Numbered from the stretch's first letter, positions 18,970 through 27,142 are shown. The stretch is DNA of 37,480 nt from Lachnospiraceae bacterium (GCA_029006155.1 JAQXGF010000092.1:1-37480), one strand, 5' to 3'. Numbers and translations: made by a program. The notes: generated by a model not told the origin, from the sequence alone.

Positions 18970-19842
18970 TTGAGAAAGGCAGGCAGGAGCATGAATAACG
19001 AAGTGAAAACTCTGAAGAAATCTTTTACGATGGCGATTTTGTCGCTCCTGCTTTTGCTCGTCATCGCAACGGGCGCGACGTACGCCTGGTTTACTTTGAC
19101 TGGAATCACTTCGACGAATGTGACGCCGATGGGCGGCACGGTGGGCAGCGGCGATACGGTGCTGCTGATCTCGAATGCCCAGGGCGGACCGTTTGATAAA
19201 ACCTGTGAGCTGAAGCTTGCGGCGAACCCGGACACCTTAAAGCCGGTGTCGACGGCGGATCTGGAGCATTTTTACCGCGTGACGGCGCAGAATAAAGAGG
19301 GCATTGCGATGCTCTATGAGAGCGCGGACCGCCAGATCGATGAGCGTGTGCTGCATGGGACGGTGTACCTGCAGTGCAAAAATGCGCCGTGTGATGTGTA
19401 CTTTAATAAGGAAGGACTGAAGCTGGGGAGTGATCCGCAGGCATTGGCGGCGATGCGGCTGGGGCTTGTGATCACATCGAAGTCCGGCACAGAGACTTTT
19501 TTCTTCAAATTGGATGATCTTGGATCTACCGGGAGCGCGACGTCGGTGAAGACGATTCCGCGAAGCTCTGCGGTAGTCTCCTCTATCTCCGGAAGCGGGG
19601 CGGCGAACTATGTGGACGACCCGGCGAAGGAGCTTAGCGGCTACATGGCCGGGAAGGGGGAGCATGAAAATGAATATAATCCGGGAGCCAATAAGCTCGT
19701 CAGCCTGAATGCGGACGAGGTGGCGACCGTTTCATATTATCTGTATCTGGAGGGCTGTGATGAGCAGTGCTCGAATGCGGTACAGAATAAGAGCTCGGAA
19801 ATTCAGCTGGCATTTGCCGGAGTGGACACGAAGAGTGAATAG
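18970..19842 (+). CDS. SipW-type secreted subunit, paralog 2 of 4
   Basis: A 290-residue precursor. The signal region is MNNEVKTLKKSF-TMAILSLLLLLVIATGATYAWFTLTG, ending in the ATYAWF motif. TTG 18970 is preferred because AAGAAGGA lies 7 bases upstream; ATG 18991 has GGAG only one base away. Family landmarks are LKPVSTADL, YLQCKNAPCDVYF, AMRLGLVITS and C-terminal YLEGCDEQC with LAFAG. An extra Cys pair in the middle (CKNAPC) is particular to this paralog. It is separated from paralog 1 by ~150 bases with hairpins and followed after 14 bases by paralog 3. Predicted to be exported and processed by the SipW-like peptidases of the locus. Confidence 0.85.
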   Translation: MRKAGRSMNNEVKTLKKSFTMAILSLLLLLVIATGATYAWFTLTGITSTNVTPMGGTVGSGDTVLLISNAQGGPFDKTCELKLAANPDTLKPVSTADLEHFYRVTAQNKEGIAMLYESADRQIDERVLHGTVYLQCKNAPCDVYFNKEGLKLGSDPQALAAMRLGLVITSKSGTETFFFKLDDLGSTGSATSVKTIPRSSAVVSSISGSGAANYVDDPAKELSGYMAGKGEHENEYNPGANKLVSLNADEVATVSYYLYLEGCDEQCSNAVQNKSSEIQLAFAGVDTKSE

Positions 19843-19856
19843 AAAGGGGAGAGGGG

Positions 19857-20714
19857 ATGAAACATGCGTTCAGGACCTGGTTCCTGAGTGTTACGACGCT
19901 GGCGGCGATCCTTGCGCTGGCAGCAGCGACCTATGCGTGGTTCACATCGAACCGTGCGGTCGAGACGAGCACGGCTACGGCGCGCACCGGTGAGGAGACG
20001 CTGACCTTGCAGCTGAGTTCGTCCGGAGGAGGCGCGTTTCGCGATATGCCCACAGCGGCGATCACGCAGGTGAACCGGACATCGGCGACACGGCTGATGC
20101 CGGTATCGACGTCGGATCTGGTCAATTTTGTCTATGCGCCGTCGACGGTCGCGGATCAGGCCGTCCATTTTGAAAAAGTAGAAAATGAAGCGTACTATTA
20201 CCATGGACGCATTTACCTGCGTGCGTCAGGCGAGGGCTTTTCCGGCAGTCAGGTGATGAACCTGTATCTGGATCAGAGCGAAGGGCTGCTCGGGAAAAAT
20301 GTGGACGGGCGGCTTTTGAATGCAGCGCGTCTCGGACTTGTCTTTGACGGGGATACGGCGAATCCGATCATCCTGCGCTTAAGTGAGTCCTCGAATCCTT
20401 CGAATATGCGGAGAAATAATACGGTAGTAAATGGAGTGGCTCTCACAGGCAGTCAGGTGCTCCGGTACCGGAACGGCTCTGTCAGTGCGGTGAGTGACCC
20501 GAGTGTTCCGATCGCGGACTATGCGATGGATACTGCTTCGTCCGGTGTGCCGTCGAAGACGCTGCTCGCGATGCAGATCGGGAAAATTTATTCCCTGGAT
20601 ATTTATTTTTATCTGGAAGGCTGTGATCCGGACTGCACCGATTCGGTGAGCTACAATACAGCGGATCTGCATCTGTCCTTCTACGGCATGCTCGCCGGGG
20701 AGGGAAGCCGATGA
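19857..20714 (+). CDS. SipW-type secreted subunit, paralog 3 of 4
   Basis: A 285-residue precursor beginning MKHAFRTWFLSVTTLAAILALAAATYAWFTSNR (in pieces), with a compact SipW-type signal peptide. The landmarks are LMPVSTSDLVNF, IYLRASGEGFSG, AARLGLVFDG and C-terminal FYLEGCDPDC with LHLSFYGM. GGGGAGAGGGG stands directly before the ATG. Its TGA overlaps the ATG of paralog 4 (ATGA at 20711-20714), which suggests translational coupling and fixed stoichiometry of the two proteins. The mature protein has just the two cysteines of the EGCDxxC motif, so they may bond to each other or between subunits. Confidence 0.85.
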   Translation: MKHAFRTWFLSVTTLAAILALAAATYAWFTSNRAVETSTATARTGEETLTLQLSSSGGGAFRDMPTAAITQVNRTSATRLMPVSTSDLVNFVYAPSTVADQAVHFEKVENEAYYYHGRIYLRASGEGFSGSQVMNLYLDQSEGLLGKNVDGRLLNAARLGLVFDGDTANPIILRLSESSNPSNMRRNNTVVNGVALTGSQVLRYRNGSVSAVSDPSVPIADYAMDTASSGVPSKTLLAMQIGKIYSLDIYFYLEGCDPDCTDSVSYNTADLHLSFYGMLAGEGSR

Positions 20715-21508
20715 GAGAGAAAAAGACAAATTTAAAACATATGCGGACACGGGTGTATACGTCGCTGCTGCTCGTGCTGCTCGCGCTCGTCGCGGTGACG
20801 GCAGCTACGGTGGCGTGGTTCTCGATCGCAGATAATACGAGAGTCCGCACGCTGGGGCTGCAGATCATCGCAGACCCGGATCTGCGGATGGATCTGGATG
20901 CGCACAGCACGATCAGCGAGTATGTGAAGACGCTCTCGTTTGAGCAGATCGCAGCGCGGATCCAGAAGGAGAAAGGGTTTTCGATGAAGACGACGCCACT
21001 GAAGCCGGTGACGACGTCGGATGCGAAAGCATTTACTTATGAAAATGGCAGCACGGCTTCGGACAAGAGCGGATCGTATCTGGAGTTTACCCTGCACTTT
21101 ATGGCGGAGAAGGATATGATCGTCCATCTGACGAGTGCGAACAGCAAGGACGGCGCGTCGGACGGTACGGCGGTGACGTCGAAGCAGCAAAAGCTGCCGG
21201 AGGCGATGCGGATCAGCTTTACTGCGGATGGAAAGACGTGGGTGTATGACCCTGGCATGGGGGATGCATCCGGGAAGGAAAATGGCCTGAACAGCTTCGG
21301 GCTTCCGGCGGCGGGAGCGATGAAGCTTTCGGATAAAAATGCGCTGTTTGCGCTGAAGGAGCATGTCGATAAACCGGTCGTTGTGCGCATCTGGATGGAG
21401 GGGACAGACCCCGCATGCACGGATGAGCTGCAGCAGGCGGACTATGAGATCCGGCTTCGGTTTACCGGAGAGACGGAAGAAAAAAATCAGAACGCACAGA
21501 GTGAATAA
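20711..21508 (+). CDS. SipW-type secreted subunit, paralog 4 of 4 (one motif cysteine lost)
   Basis: A 265-residue precursor: MREKKTNLKHMRTRVYTS then a hydrophobic helix ending TAATVAWFSIADN. The same landmarks appear: LKPVTTSDA, a central EAMRISFTADG and a C-terminal IWMEGTDPAC with IRLRFTG. Here the first cysteine of EGCDxxC is Thr, leaving an unpaired Cys, and the protein has a charged tail (ETEEKNQNAQSE). A distinct role such as cap, tip or base subunit is conceivable but unproved. It overlaps paralog 3 by 4 bases and is followed by the signal peptidase after 26 bases. Confidence 0.82.
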   Translation: MREKKTNLKHMRTRVYTSLLLVLLALVAVTAATVAWFSIADNTRVRTLGLQIIADPDLRMDLDAHSTISEYVKTLSFEQIAARIQKEKGFSMKTTPLKPVTTSDAKAFTYENGSTASDKSGSYLEFTLHFMAEKDMIVHLTSANSKDGASDGTAVTSKQQKLPEAMRISFTADGKTWVYDPGMGDASGKENGLNSFGLPAAGAMKLSDKNALFALKEHVDKPVVVRIWMEGTDPACTDELQQADYEIRLRFTGETEEKNQNAQSE

Positions 21509-21534
21509 CGGGTGCGAAAGAAGGAGAGAACAGT

Positions 21535-22494
21535 ATGAAAATTTTAAAACGGGCAGGCACAGTTGTGCTCAGTGTGATTCTGTGGGCGATCATTCTGATC
21601 GCGGCGCTGTATGCGTTCACGACGATGGCGACGAGGGACAATCAGAATGTTGCAAATATATTTGGCTACACGCCATTGACGGTACAGTCGGATTCCATGG
21701 TACCGACGTTTGCTTCCGGTGATCTGATTTTTATCAAAAAATGTGACCCGGCGACGTTGAAGGAAGGGGATATCATCTGCTTCCACACGATCATTGATAA
21801 CGAATATGCGCTGAACACGCACCGCATCCAGTCGATTGAGACGGTAGGTGATGCGAGAAGCTATACGACCGTCGGTGATAATAATAACGGCATCGCCGAC
21901 CAGCATGTGATCTCGGACGGCGATATCGTCGGAAAGTATGTGGGACATCTGTCCGGCTTCGGAAAGGTGATGGATTTCCTCTCGAGCAGCACGGGATTCC
22001 TCATCGTGATCATTCTGCCGATGATGCTGTTCTTCATCTATCAGATCTATCATCTCATCACGATCAGTATCCGTCTGAAGCGTGCGCTCGCAGTGGAAAA
22101 TGCACGTGCGGAGGAGATCGCGCGCATGGAGACGGCGCAGAAGATGATGGGCCAGCAGCCGATTCCTCAGATGGGCCGGCCGATGCCGCCGATGGCGGGC
22201 GGTCAGGGACAGCCGGGAGCGCCGATGGCAAATCAGCCAGCTGCCGGAATGCCGAACGAAAATGTAAATGAAGGCAAGGCGGCTGCCGCGAGAAGTGAGG
22301 CGGAGCAGGCATTAGCGGAAGCGAAGCGGATCAAGGAAGAGGCCGAGGCGATCCGTGCCAAGGCCGAGGCGGAGCAGGCGCTCGCGGAGGCAAAGCGGAT
22401 GAAGGAAGAAGCAGAAGCGATCCGCGCGAAGGCGCAGGCAGAGCTTGAGAAGGCGAAAGGTGAGAAGCCTGACGGGAAGGGAGCAGAGCAGTGA
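21535..22494 (+). CDS. sipW: SipW-like (ER-type) signal peptidase I with coiled-coil tail, first of two
   Basis: Family S26B membrane protease that removes signal peptides from exported SipW-dependent proteins. TM helix at residues 8-28; catalytic Ser54 in QSDSMVPT; His96 in NTHRI in place of the Lys of bacterial-type peptidases, which is the ER-type signature; Asp115 in VGDNN and Asp130 in SDGDIVG. A second TM helix lies at about 154-176. Residues 177-319 form an unusual cytoplasmic extension: a Pro/Met/Gly-rich linker and then a helical tail made of two 23-residue repeats (AEQALAEAKR...). SipW proteins are usually ~190 residues, so this tail is additional. GAAGGAGAG precedes the ATG. It overlaps the next gene (GTGA). 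The tail may dock the coiled-coil protein at 24259. Confidence 0.92.
   Translation: MKILKRAGTVVLSVILWAIILIAALYAFTTMATRDNQNVANIFGYTPLTVQSDSMVPTFASGDLIFIKKCDPATLKEGDIICFHTIIDNEYALNTHRIQSIETVGDARSYTTVGDNNNGIADQHVISDGDIVGKYVGHLSGFGKVMDFLSSSTGFLIVIILPMMLFFIYQIYHLITISIRLKRALAVENARAEEIARMETAQKMMGQQPIPQMGRPMPPMAGGQGQPGAPMANQPAAGMPNENVNEGKAAAARSEAEQALAEAKRIKEEAEAIRAKAEAEQALAEAKRMKEEAEAIRAKAQAELEKAKGEKPDGKGAEQ
22300..22437 (+). repeat. Two tandem 69-bp coding repeats in sipW tail
   Basis: 22300-22368 and 22369-22437 encode two 23-residue units AEQALAEAKR-I/M-KEEAEAIRAKA-E/Q. Several silent differences separate them, so the repeat is kept at protein level and is not a fresh duplication. It forms a predicted coiled coil. 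Confidence 0.85.
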
Positions 22495-24158
22495 GTGAGT
22501 TTCTGAAATTTGCATATGAGCTGTTGTCTCAGGTGCTCTACAATATCGTACAGTGGCTGGCAGCGTTTGTGAAGCTGCTGTTCACGGGCTGGGTGGAATA
22601 TTTTCTGATCTTCCGGACGTATTTTCCGACGTTAAATATCCCGGCGAAGATTTTATCGGTACTGCTCATGCTCGTGCTCATCGCGATCCCGATCCTGATC
22701 ATCGTGCTCCTCGTGCGGCATCTGATCATGCGGCATAAATTGAAGATGGACAAGACGGATAATGCGGAGCTGTACCGCGAGATCGGACGGCTGAACAAGC
22801 AGGTCATCTCGCTCGTCGATGAGAAGAACCGCATCCTTGCCCTGAAGGTCAATGCGATGGGCGGTACGGCGCGCATCCCGTATGTGGGCGCGTCTGCACT
22901 GGCAGATGATGTGATCCCGACGGTGGAAAATGTGACCGGAAATGCTCCGGCAGCCGCAGGCGGCGTGGCCGTGGCGGGTGGAAATGTGAAGCTCGACGCG
23001 ACGGAGAGCTTCGCCGAGGCAGCGGCGACGGCAGTCGTCAACGCGAAGGAAAAGGTCGAGGAGACGCAGCGCAATCAGGTACAGCGTTTCCCGAAGCTTG
23101 CACTTGTGGATGAGAAATATGAGGGCTATGTGGAGCCGGCTTATGACAATCTCATTTCTCTGGAAGACTTTACAGAGGGCTACCGGCTGTATGCGGCCAG
23201 CCAGCTGCATCTGTACTATACGCCGGAGATCGTGCGGCGTTTTGTCGCAGGCATGGCGTCCAGTAAGCTGCTCATTCTGGAAGGTATCTCCGGTACCGGT
23301 AAGACGAGTCTTCCGTATTCGTTCAGCCGGTATATGAACAACCCGGCGACGATCGTTTCCGTGCAGCCGTCGTTCCGTGACCGGACGGAGCTGCTCGGCT
23401 ACTTTAATGAATTTTCGAAGCGGTTCAATGAGACGGAGTTTTTACGTGCATTGTATGAGGCTAACTACCGTCCGGATCCGACCTTAATCGTGCTTGACGA
23501 GATGAACCTCGCACGTATCGAGTATTATTTTGCGGAGATGCTCTCCGTGCTCGAAATGCCGAGCAAGGATGAGTGGGTGCTCGACCTCGTGCCGACGGCA
23601 TGGCCGGGTGATCCGAAGCGGCTGGATGCGGGCAAGCTGCACGTGTCGGATACGACGTGGTTCATCGGTACGGCGAACAACGACGACTCGACGTTTACGA
23701 TTACGGATAAGGTATACGACCGTGCGATGCCGATCGAGCTGAATGAGCGCGCGGATGCGTTTGAGTGTGAGCTGCATCCGCAGTGCTTTATCACTGCGGA
23801 ACATTTGCAGGTGCTCTTTGAGCGGGCGAAGATCGACCATCCGATCAGCGAGGAGATGCTGGAGAATCTGGAGAAGCTCGACAGCTACCTCTCCACGCGC
23901 TTCAAGCTCTCGTTTGGTAACCGTATCATCAAGCAGATGTATGATTTCGTGCCGGTCTATGTGGCCTGCGGCGGAACGGAGCTCGGCGGTATGGACTATA
24001 TCATTGCGCGTAAAGTGCTGAAGAAATTTGAGAGTATGAACGTCAATTTTGTGCGGGATGAGATCACAGGACTGATCGAGTACATCGAGAAGCTGTTCGG
24101 TGCAGCAGGTATGCCGGACAGTGTGGATTATCTGAGACGGATTCAAAATCTGTACTAA
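22491..24158 (+). CDS. Membrane-anchored McrB-type AAA+ ATPase
   Basis: A 555-residue protein. Residues 10-40 and 52-76 are hydrophobic (two probable TM helices), then a charged linker with Ala/Gly-rich stretch to ~200. The AAA+ module has Walker A GISGTGKT (265-272), Walker B LIVLDEM (332-338), sensor-1 GTANND (393-398) and DKVYDRAMPIEL (406-417); the spacing and the KVxDRA segment are those of the McrB/MoxR-like branch, in which McrB enzymes are GTP- or ATP-driven hexamers. There is no DNA-recognition domain; membrane helices replace it. The GTG start at 22491 overlaps the sipW stop by 4 bases. The partner gene follows after 100 bases containing a strong hairpin. An assembly or remodelling motor for the surface structure is inference. 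Confidence 0.85.
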   Translation: MSEFLKFAYELLSQVLYNIVQWLAAFVKLLFTGWVEYFLIFRTYFPTLNIPAKILSVLLMLVLIAIPILIIVLLVRHLIMRHKLKMDKTDNAELYREIGRLNKQVISLVDEKNRILALKVNAMGGTARIPYVGASALADDVIPTVENVTGNAPAAAGGVAVAGGNVKLDATESFAEAAATAVVNAKEKVEETQRNQVQRFPKLALVDEKYEGYVEPAYDNLISLEDFTEGYRLYAASQLHLYYTPEIVRRFVAGMASSKLLILEGISGTGKTSLPYSFSRYMNNPATIVSVQPSFRDRTELLGYFNEFSKRFNETEFLRALYEANYRPDPTLIVLDEMNLARIEYYFAEMLSVLEMPSKDEWVLDLVPTAWPGDPKRLDAGKLHVSDTTWFIGTANNDDSTFTITDKVYDRAMPIELNERADAFECELHPQCFITAEHLQVLFERAKIDHPISEEMLENLEKLDSYLSTRFKLSFGNRIIKQMYDFVPVYVACGGTELGGMDYIIARKVLKKFESMNVNFVRDEITGLIEYIEKLFGAAGMPDSVDYLRRIQNLY

Positions 24159-24162
24159 TATG

Positions 24163-24230
24163 TATTCTCGGAATTTTTCCTGTACGTTCTTTTGCGGCGT
24201 CGAAAGCGGGCAGGAAGGGTTCTGAGAATA
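24163..24230 (+). other. Perfect 20-bp hairpin between the AAA+ gene and its partner
   Basis: 24163-24182 pairs with 24211-24230 at all 20 positions, four of them G-U. The 28-base loop contains a smaller GC-rich element. No T-run follows, so it is unlikely to be a simple terminator. It starts 5 bases after the upstream stop and ends 28 bases before the next start, so it could protect or process the mRNA or set the ratio of the two proteins. Confidence 0.7.
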
Positions 24231-24258
24231 TATTGCTATATGAAGGAGAACAGGCCAG

Positions 24259-26355
24259 ATGGCAAATACAATCAGTGAGTTATATGAAAAATATGCGGAG
24301 CAGGTAGGACTTGCCCTGGAGGATGACCGGTATTTCCAGTACCTTTTTGAGATGGTGCAGGCCGGGGACAATACGATCGACCAGAAACACCGGGTGCTGC
24401 ACAAGGTCGTCGATGAGACATGGCTGAATGTGATCGAGGATGGGATCGATGCGATCTTCAATATCGTGGACAAGCCGCGCCGGTTCATCACGACGTCGGA
24501 GGAGGTCGTGCCGGTCGCGCTGGCGAAGAAGATCACGGCGGACAGTGTCCGGCACCTGAGCATGAATACGCAGTTCATTGCGAGTGATGAGAACGGTGAT
24601 ATCCAGCCGACGCGCGTGCTCAATGTCACGACGGAGGAGAGCTATGATCTGTATGAGAACCGGTTTATCTACCATCTGATTCAGCGCCTGTTCGCATTCG
24701 TGGACAAGCGGACGGACGTGATCTTCTGGTCGACCGGCGATGAGACCTGCAATGTGATGAGCATGCAGAGCAAGGTCGATGATGCTTACGAGGAGATCTC
24801 CTACAAGATCGAGATGACGATCAAGAACCGCCAGAGCTATGCGGAAAATGACAGCGACAATATGGAAGTCTTCAAACGGATCGACCGTGTGCGCCGGATG
24901 GTGCGGACACTGCGGGCGAGCTCGTTCTGCGAGATCATGTCGGGATGCGCGAAGGTACACAGCCCGATCCAGCGGACGAACCTGATGATGAAGGATCCGA
25001 GCTACCGCACTTGCTACAAGCTGTGGCAGTTCATGGAGAGCTATGATGACGTCGGCTACACGATCGAGGAGCGGGATACGGCGCTGGAATTCGATGAAGA
25101 GTACCTGCTGCAGATGTACACGAACCTGATCACGAACTATACGGTGTTCAAGAGCCTTCTGGAATCGGATCCGCGCAAGATGTCGGAGCTGGCGGAGAAG
25201 AAGTATGAGCCGGTGAAGCCGAAATTCATAAAAGAGATCAAGGAAGAGATCGTCGAGGACCGGAACATCCCGGATGTGGAGATCCGGCAGGTCTTTGTCG
25301 AGGAGGTCACGCAGGCGCAGCTCGATGCGGAGGAGAAGCTGAAGCAGGAGACGGAGCGCTGTGCCGAGCTGGAACGCGAGAATGGTGATCTTTCGTGGGA
25401 GAAGGCGACACTCTCCCAGCAGCTCGATTTTGAGACGCAGTCGCGCGCACAGGCAGAGCAGCAGCTCGATGCCGTGCAGACACAGCTCGATGCGACGCAG
25501 GCCAAGCTGGAGACGGAGCAGGGTACGAAAAAGGAGCTGGAGGAGCAGCTGCACGAGGCAGAGCTGGCAAAGGAGGCTGCCGAGCGTCATGCCGAGGAGG
25601 AGATGGCGGCGGTGCGTCAGGAGGCAGAGGAGCTCGTCGCTTCGGTGAAGGCTCAGGCGGAGGCGGACCTTGCAGCGGCAAAGGCGGCGGCTGAGGACAA
25701 TTTGGCAGCGGAAAAGACGCGGGCGGAAGCGGAGCTGACGGCGGCGAAGCAGGATGCCGAGCGTGAGCTTGCAGAGCTGAAACGGCAGACGGAGGAAGCG
25801 CGGATCACCGCCGAGCGGGAAGCGGCGAAGGCACTCGAAGCGGCGCAGCAGCAGGCGGAAAAGGAGCGCCGGACCGTAGAGAAGGATGCACAGGAAGTGC
25901 TGGAGAAGACGAAGCGCGAGGCACAGGAGACGGTGGCGGCCGCCCAGAAGCAGACGGAGCAGGCGAGCCTGGAGCGCGAGGCGCTGAAGGCGCAGCTGGA
26001 GCAGCTGCGTAAGGAACTTGCCGCAGAGAAGGAGTGGTCGGCGACGGCGCTCGCAGACGCGAAGCGCGAGACCAAAGAGGCACTGGCTGCACAGCAGAAA
26101 GCGCAGGAGGAGACGATCCGGGATGCCGAGCGCAAGGCGGTGCAGGAGGCAGAGAAAGCACGACGGGAAGCTGCCGGTGAGATCCGTGCGATCCGCAAGG
26201 AGAGCGAGCGGGAGCTCGCAGAGGCGCGTCGCAGCCTTCAGGAATCAGAGAAAGCAAAGCGCGAAGCCGAGGAGCAGCTGAAAAAGCTCACTGCGGATGA
26301 GTCACAGGCGGGAACGGCCGCCGCAGGCCATCGCCGGTTCGGACGAAAAAGGTAA
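24259..26355 (+). CDS. DUF2357-like protein with long coiled coil, partner of the McrB-type ATPase
   Basis: A 698-residue protein. The N-terminal ~330 residues include YDLYENRFIYHLIQRL and DPSYRTCYKLWQFM, which resemble the DUF2357 domain found next to McrB-like ATPases in McrBC-type systems; this is recognised from memory and needs a profile search. The usual C-terminal PD-(D/E)XK nuclease is absent. In its place, residues ~350-680 are an almost uninterrupted Ala/Glu/Lys/Arg-rich coiled coil, and the tail ends in HRRFGRKR. No signal peptide or TM helix is seen, so it should be cytoplasmic. ATG 24259 follows GAAGGAGAAC. A structural scaffold that links the membrane ATPase to sipW tails is a speculation. 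Confidence 0.75.
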   Translation: MANTISELYEKYAEQVGLALEDDRYFQYLFEMVQAGDNTIDQKHRVLHKVVDETWLNVIEDGIDAIFNIVDKPRRFITTSEEVVPVALAKKITADSVRHLSMNTQFIASDENGDIQPTRVLNVTTEESYDLYENRFIYHLIQRLFAFVDKRTDVIFWSTGDETCNVMSMQSKVDDAYEEISYKIEMTIKNRQSYAENDSDNMEVFKRIDRVRRMVRTLRASSFCEIMSGCAKVHSPIQRTNLMMKDPSYRTCYKLWQFMESYDDVGYTIEERDTALEFDEEYLLQMYTNLITNYTVFKSLLESDPRKMSELAEKKYEPVKPKFIKEIKEEIVEDRNIPDVEIRQVFVEEVTQAQLDAEEKLKQETERCAELERENGDLSWEKATLSQQLDFETQSRAQAEQQLDAVQTQLDATQAKLETEQGTKKELEEQLHEAELAKEAAERHAEEEMAAVRQEAEELVASVKAQAEADLAAAKAAAEDNLAAEKTRAEAELTAAKQDAERELAELKRQTEEARITAEREAAKALEAAQQQAEKERRTVEKDAQEVLEKTKREAQETVAAAQKQTEQASLEREALKAQLEQLRKELAAEKEWSATALADAKRETKEALAAQQKAQEETIRDAERKAVQEAEKARREAAGEIRAIRKESERELAEARRSLQESEKAKREAEEQLKKLTADESQAGTAAAGHRRFGRKR

Positions 26356-26364
26356 GGAGTATTT

Positions 26365-27060
26365 ATGGTAAAAAAAATCCTGTATACGTTGATCAATACG
26401 ATTTCGCTGCTGATCATCGTAGCAGCGGTCGCGGTGCTCTGTCTGGTCGTATTTACGCCATCCGGGCAGGCACCGCAGGTGCTGGGCTACACGATGCTGC
26501 GCGTCACGACCGGAAGTATGGAGCCGACGTATGCGATCGATACGTTAATTGTAGTGAAAAAGGAAGCGCCCTCTGCGATTCAGGAGGGCGATATTATTTC
26601 CTTCTATTCTTCGGATCCGGCCCTGGACGGGGCGGTAAATACGCACCGGGTGACGGCGGTGGAGGCACAGCCGGATGGCAGCTACACGTACCGGACGAAG
26701 GGCGATGCCAACAATGTGGAGGACGCCTACGAGGTACGCTCAAACTATCTGCTCGGTAAAGTGGTGGCTTCTTCGCTGCTGCTTGGCAAGATTTCCCGTC
26801 TGGTCGCGAACCCGCTGATCTTCGTGCCGGTGATTCTCGTGCCGCTGTTTGCCATTTTGCTGGCGAATTTGCTGCGCACGATCCGGCTCGCCGGAAAGAT
26901 CGCAAAGGATGAGGAGCAGGCAGCGGTGCGCGAGGCGATCGAGGAGCTGCGGAAGCGACAAGAAGCGGGACAGATGCCGGACAGTCCAAAAGAGCAGGGT
27001 GAAGAGCCGGTAAGTCCGGAGGTGCAGCAAGGAGCAGATGGAGGGCATATTGTGAAATAG
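26365..27060 (+). CDS. Second SipW-like (ER-type) signal peptidase I
   Basis: A 231-residue S26B peptidase. TM helix at 9-30; catalytic Ser51 in TTGSMEPT; His94 in NTHRV; Asp114 in KGDANN and Asp120; C-terminal TM helix at ~150-172 followed by a short charged tail. Compared with the first copy (21535) it has a more canonical SGSMEP-type Ser box and lacks the repeated coiled-coil extension, so it is a distinct paralog, not a recent duplicate. AAGGAG lies 6 bases before the ATG, 9 bases after the preceding stop, so it belongs to the same operon. Two peptidases in a locus with seven candidate substrates suggests division of labour, for example one for the subunits and one for the small proteins. 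Confidence 0.92.
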   Translation: MVKKILYTLINTISLLIIVAAVAVLCLVVFTPSGQAPQVLGYTMLRVTTGSMEPTYAIDTLIVVKKEAPSAIQEGDIISFYSSDPALDGAVNTHRVTAVEAQPDGSYTYRTKGDANNVEDAYEVRSNYLLGKVVASSLLLGKISRLVANPLIFVPVILVPLFAILLANLLRTIRLAGKIAKDEEQAAVREAIEELRKRQEAGQMPDSPKEQGEEPVSPEVQQGADGGHIVK

Positions 27061-27113
27061 CTCTTTAAACAATAATGATATCAGTTATTATTTTAATTTA
27101 TTAATAGAAAACC

Positions 27114-27142
27114 TTGAAATATAGGAAAAAATGGGATAAAAT
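27114..27142 (+). promoter_or_regulatory. Candidate sigmaA promoter of the flavo-diiron gene
   Basis: TTGAAA (27114-27119), 17 bases, TAAAAT (27137-27142). It lies 60 bases before the ATG at 27203. A weak AT-rich inverted repeat (AATAAT/ATTATT, 27071-27092) just upstream may mark the end of the surface locus. Confidence 0.65.

Noticed and set aside
24280-25590. Long open frame of 436 codons on the minus strand
   Set aside because: It mirrors the coiled-coil gene, whose biased codons leave the opposite frame open; the protein has Leu/Arg-rich low complexity and no ribosome site or motifs.
22491-26355. McrBC-type restriction (defence) system
   Set aside because: No nuclease domain or DNA-recognition domain is visible, the ATPase has membrane helices, and the neighbours are secretion genes.
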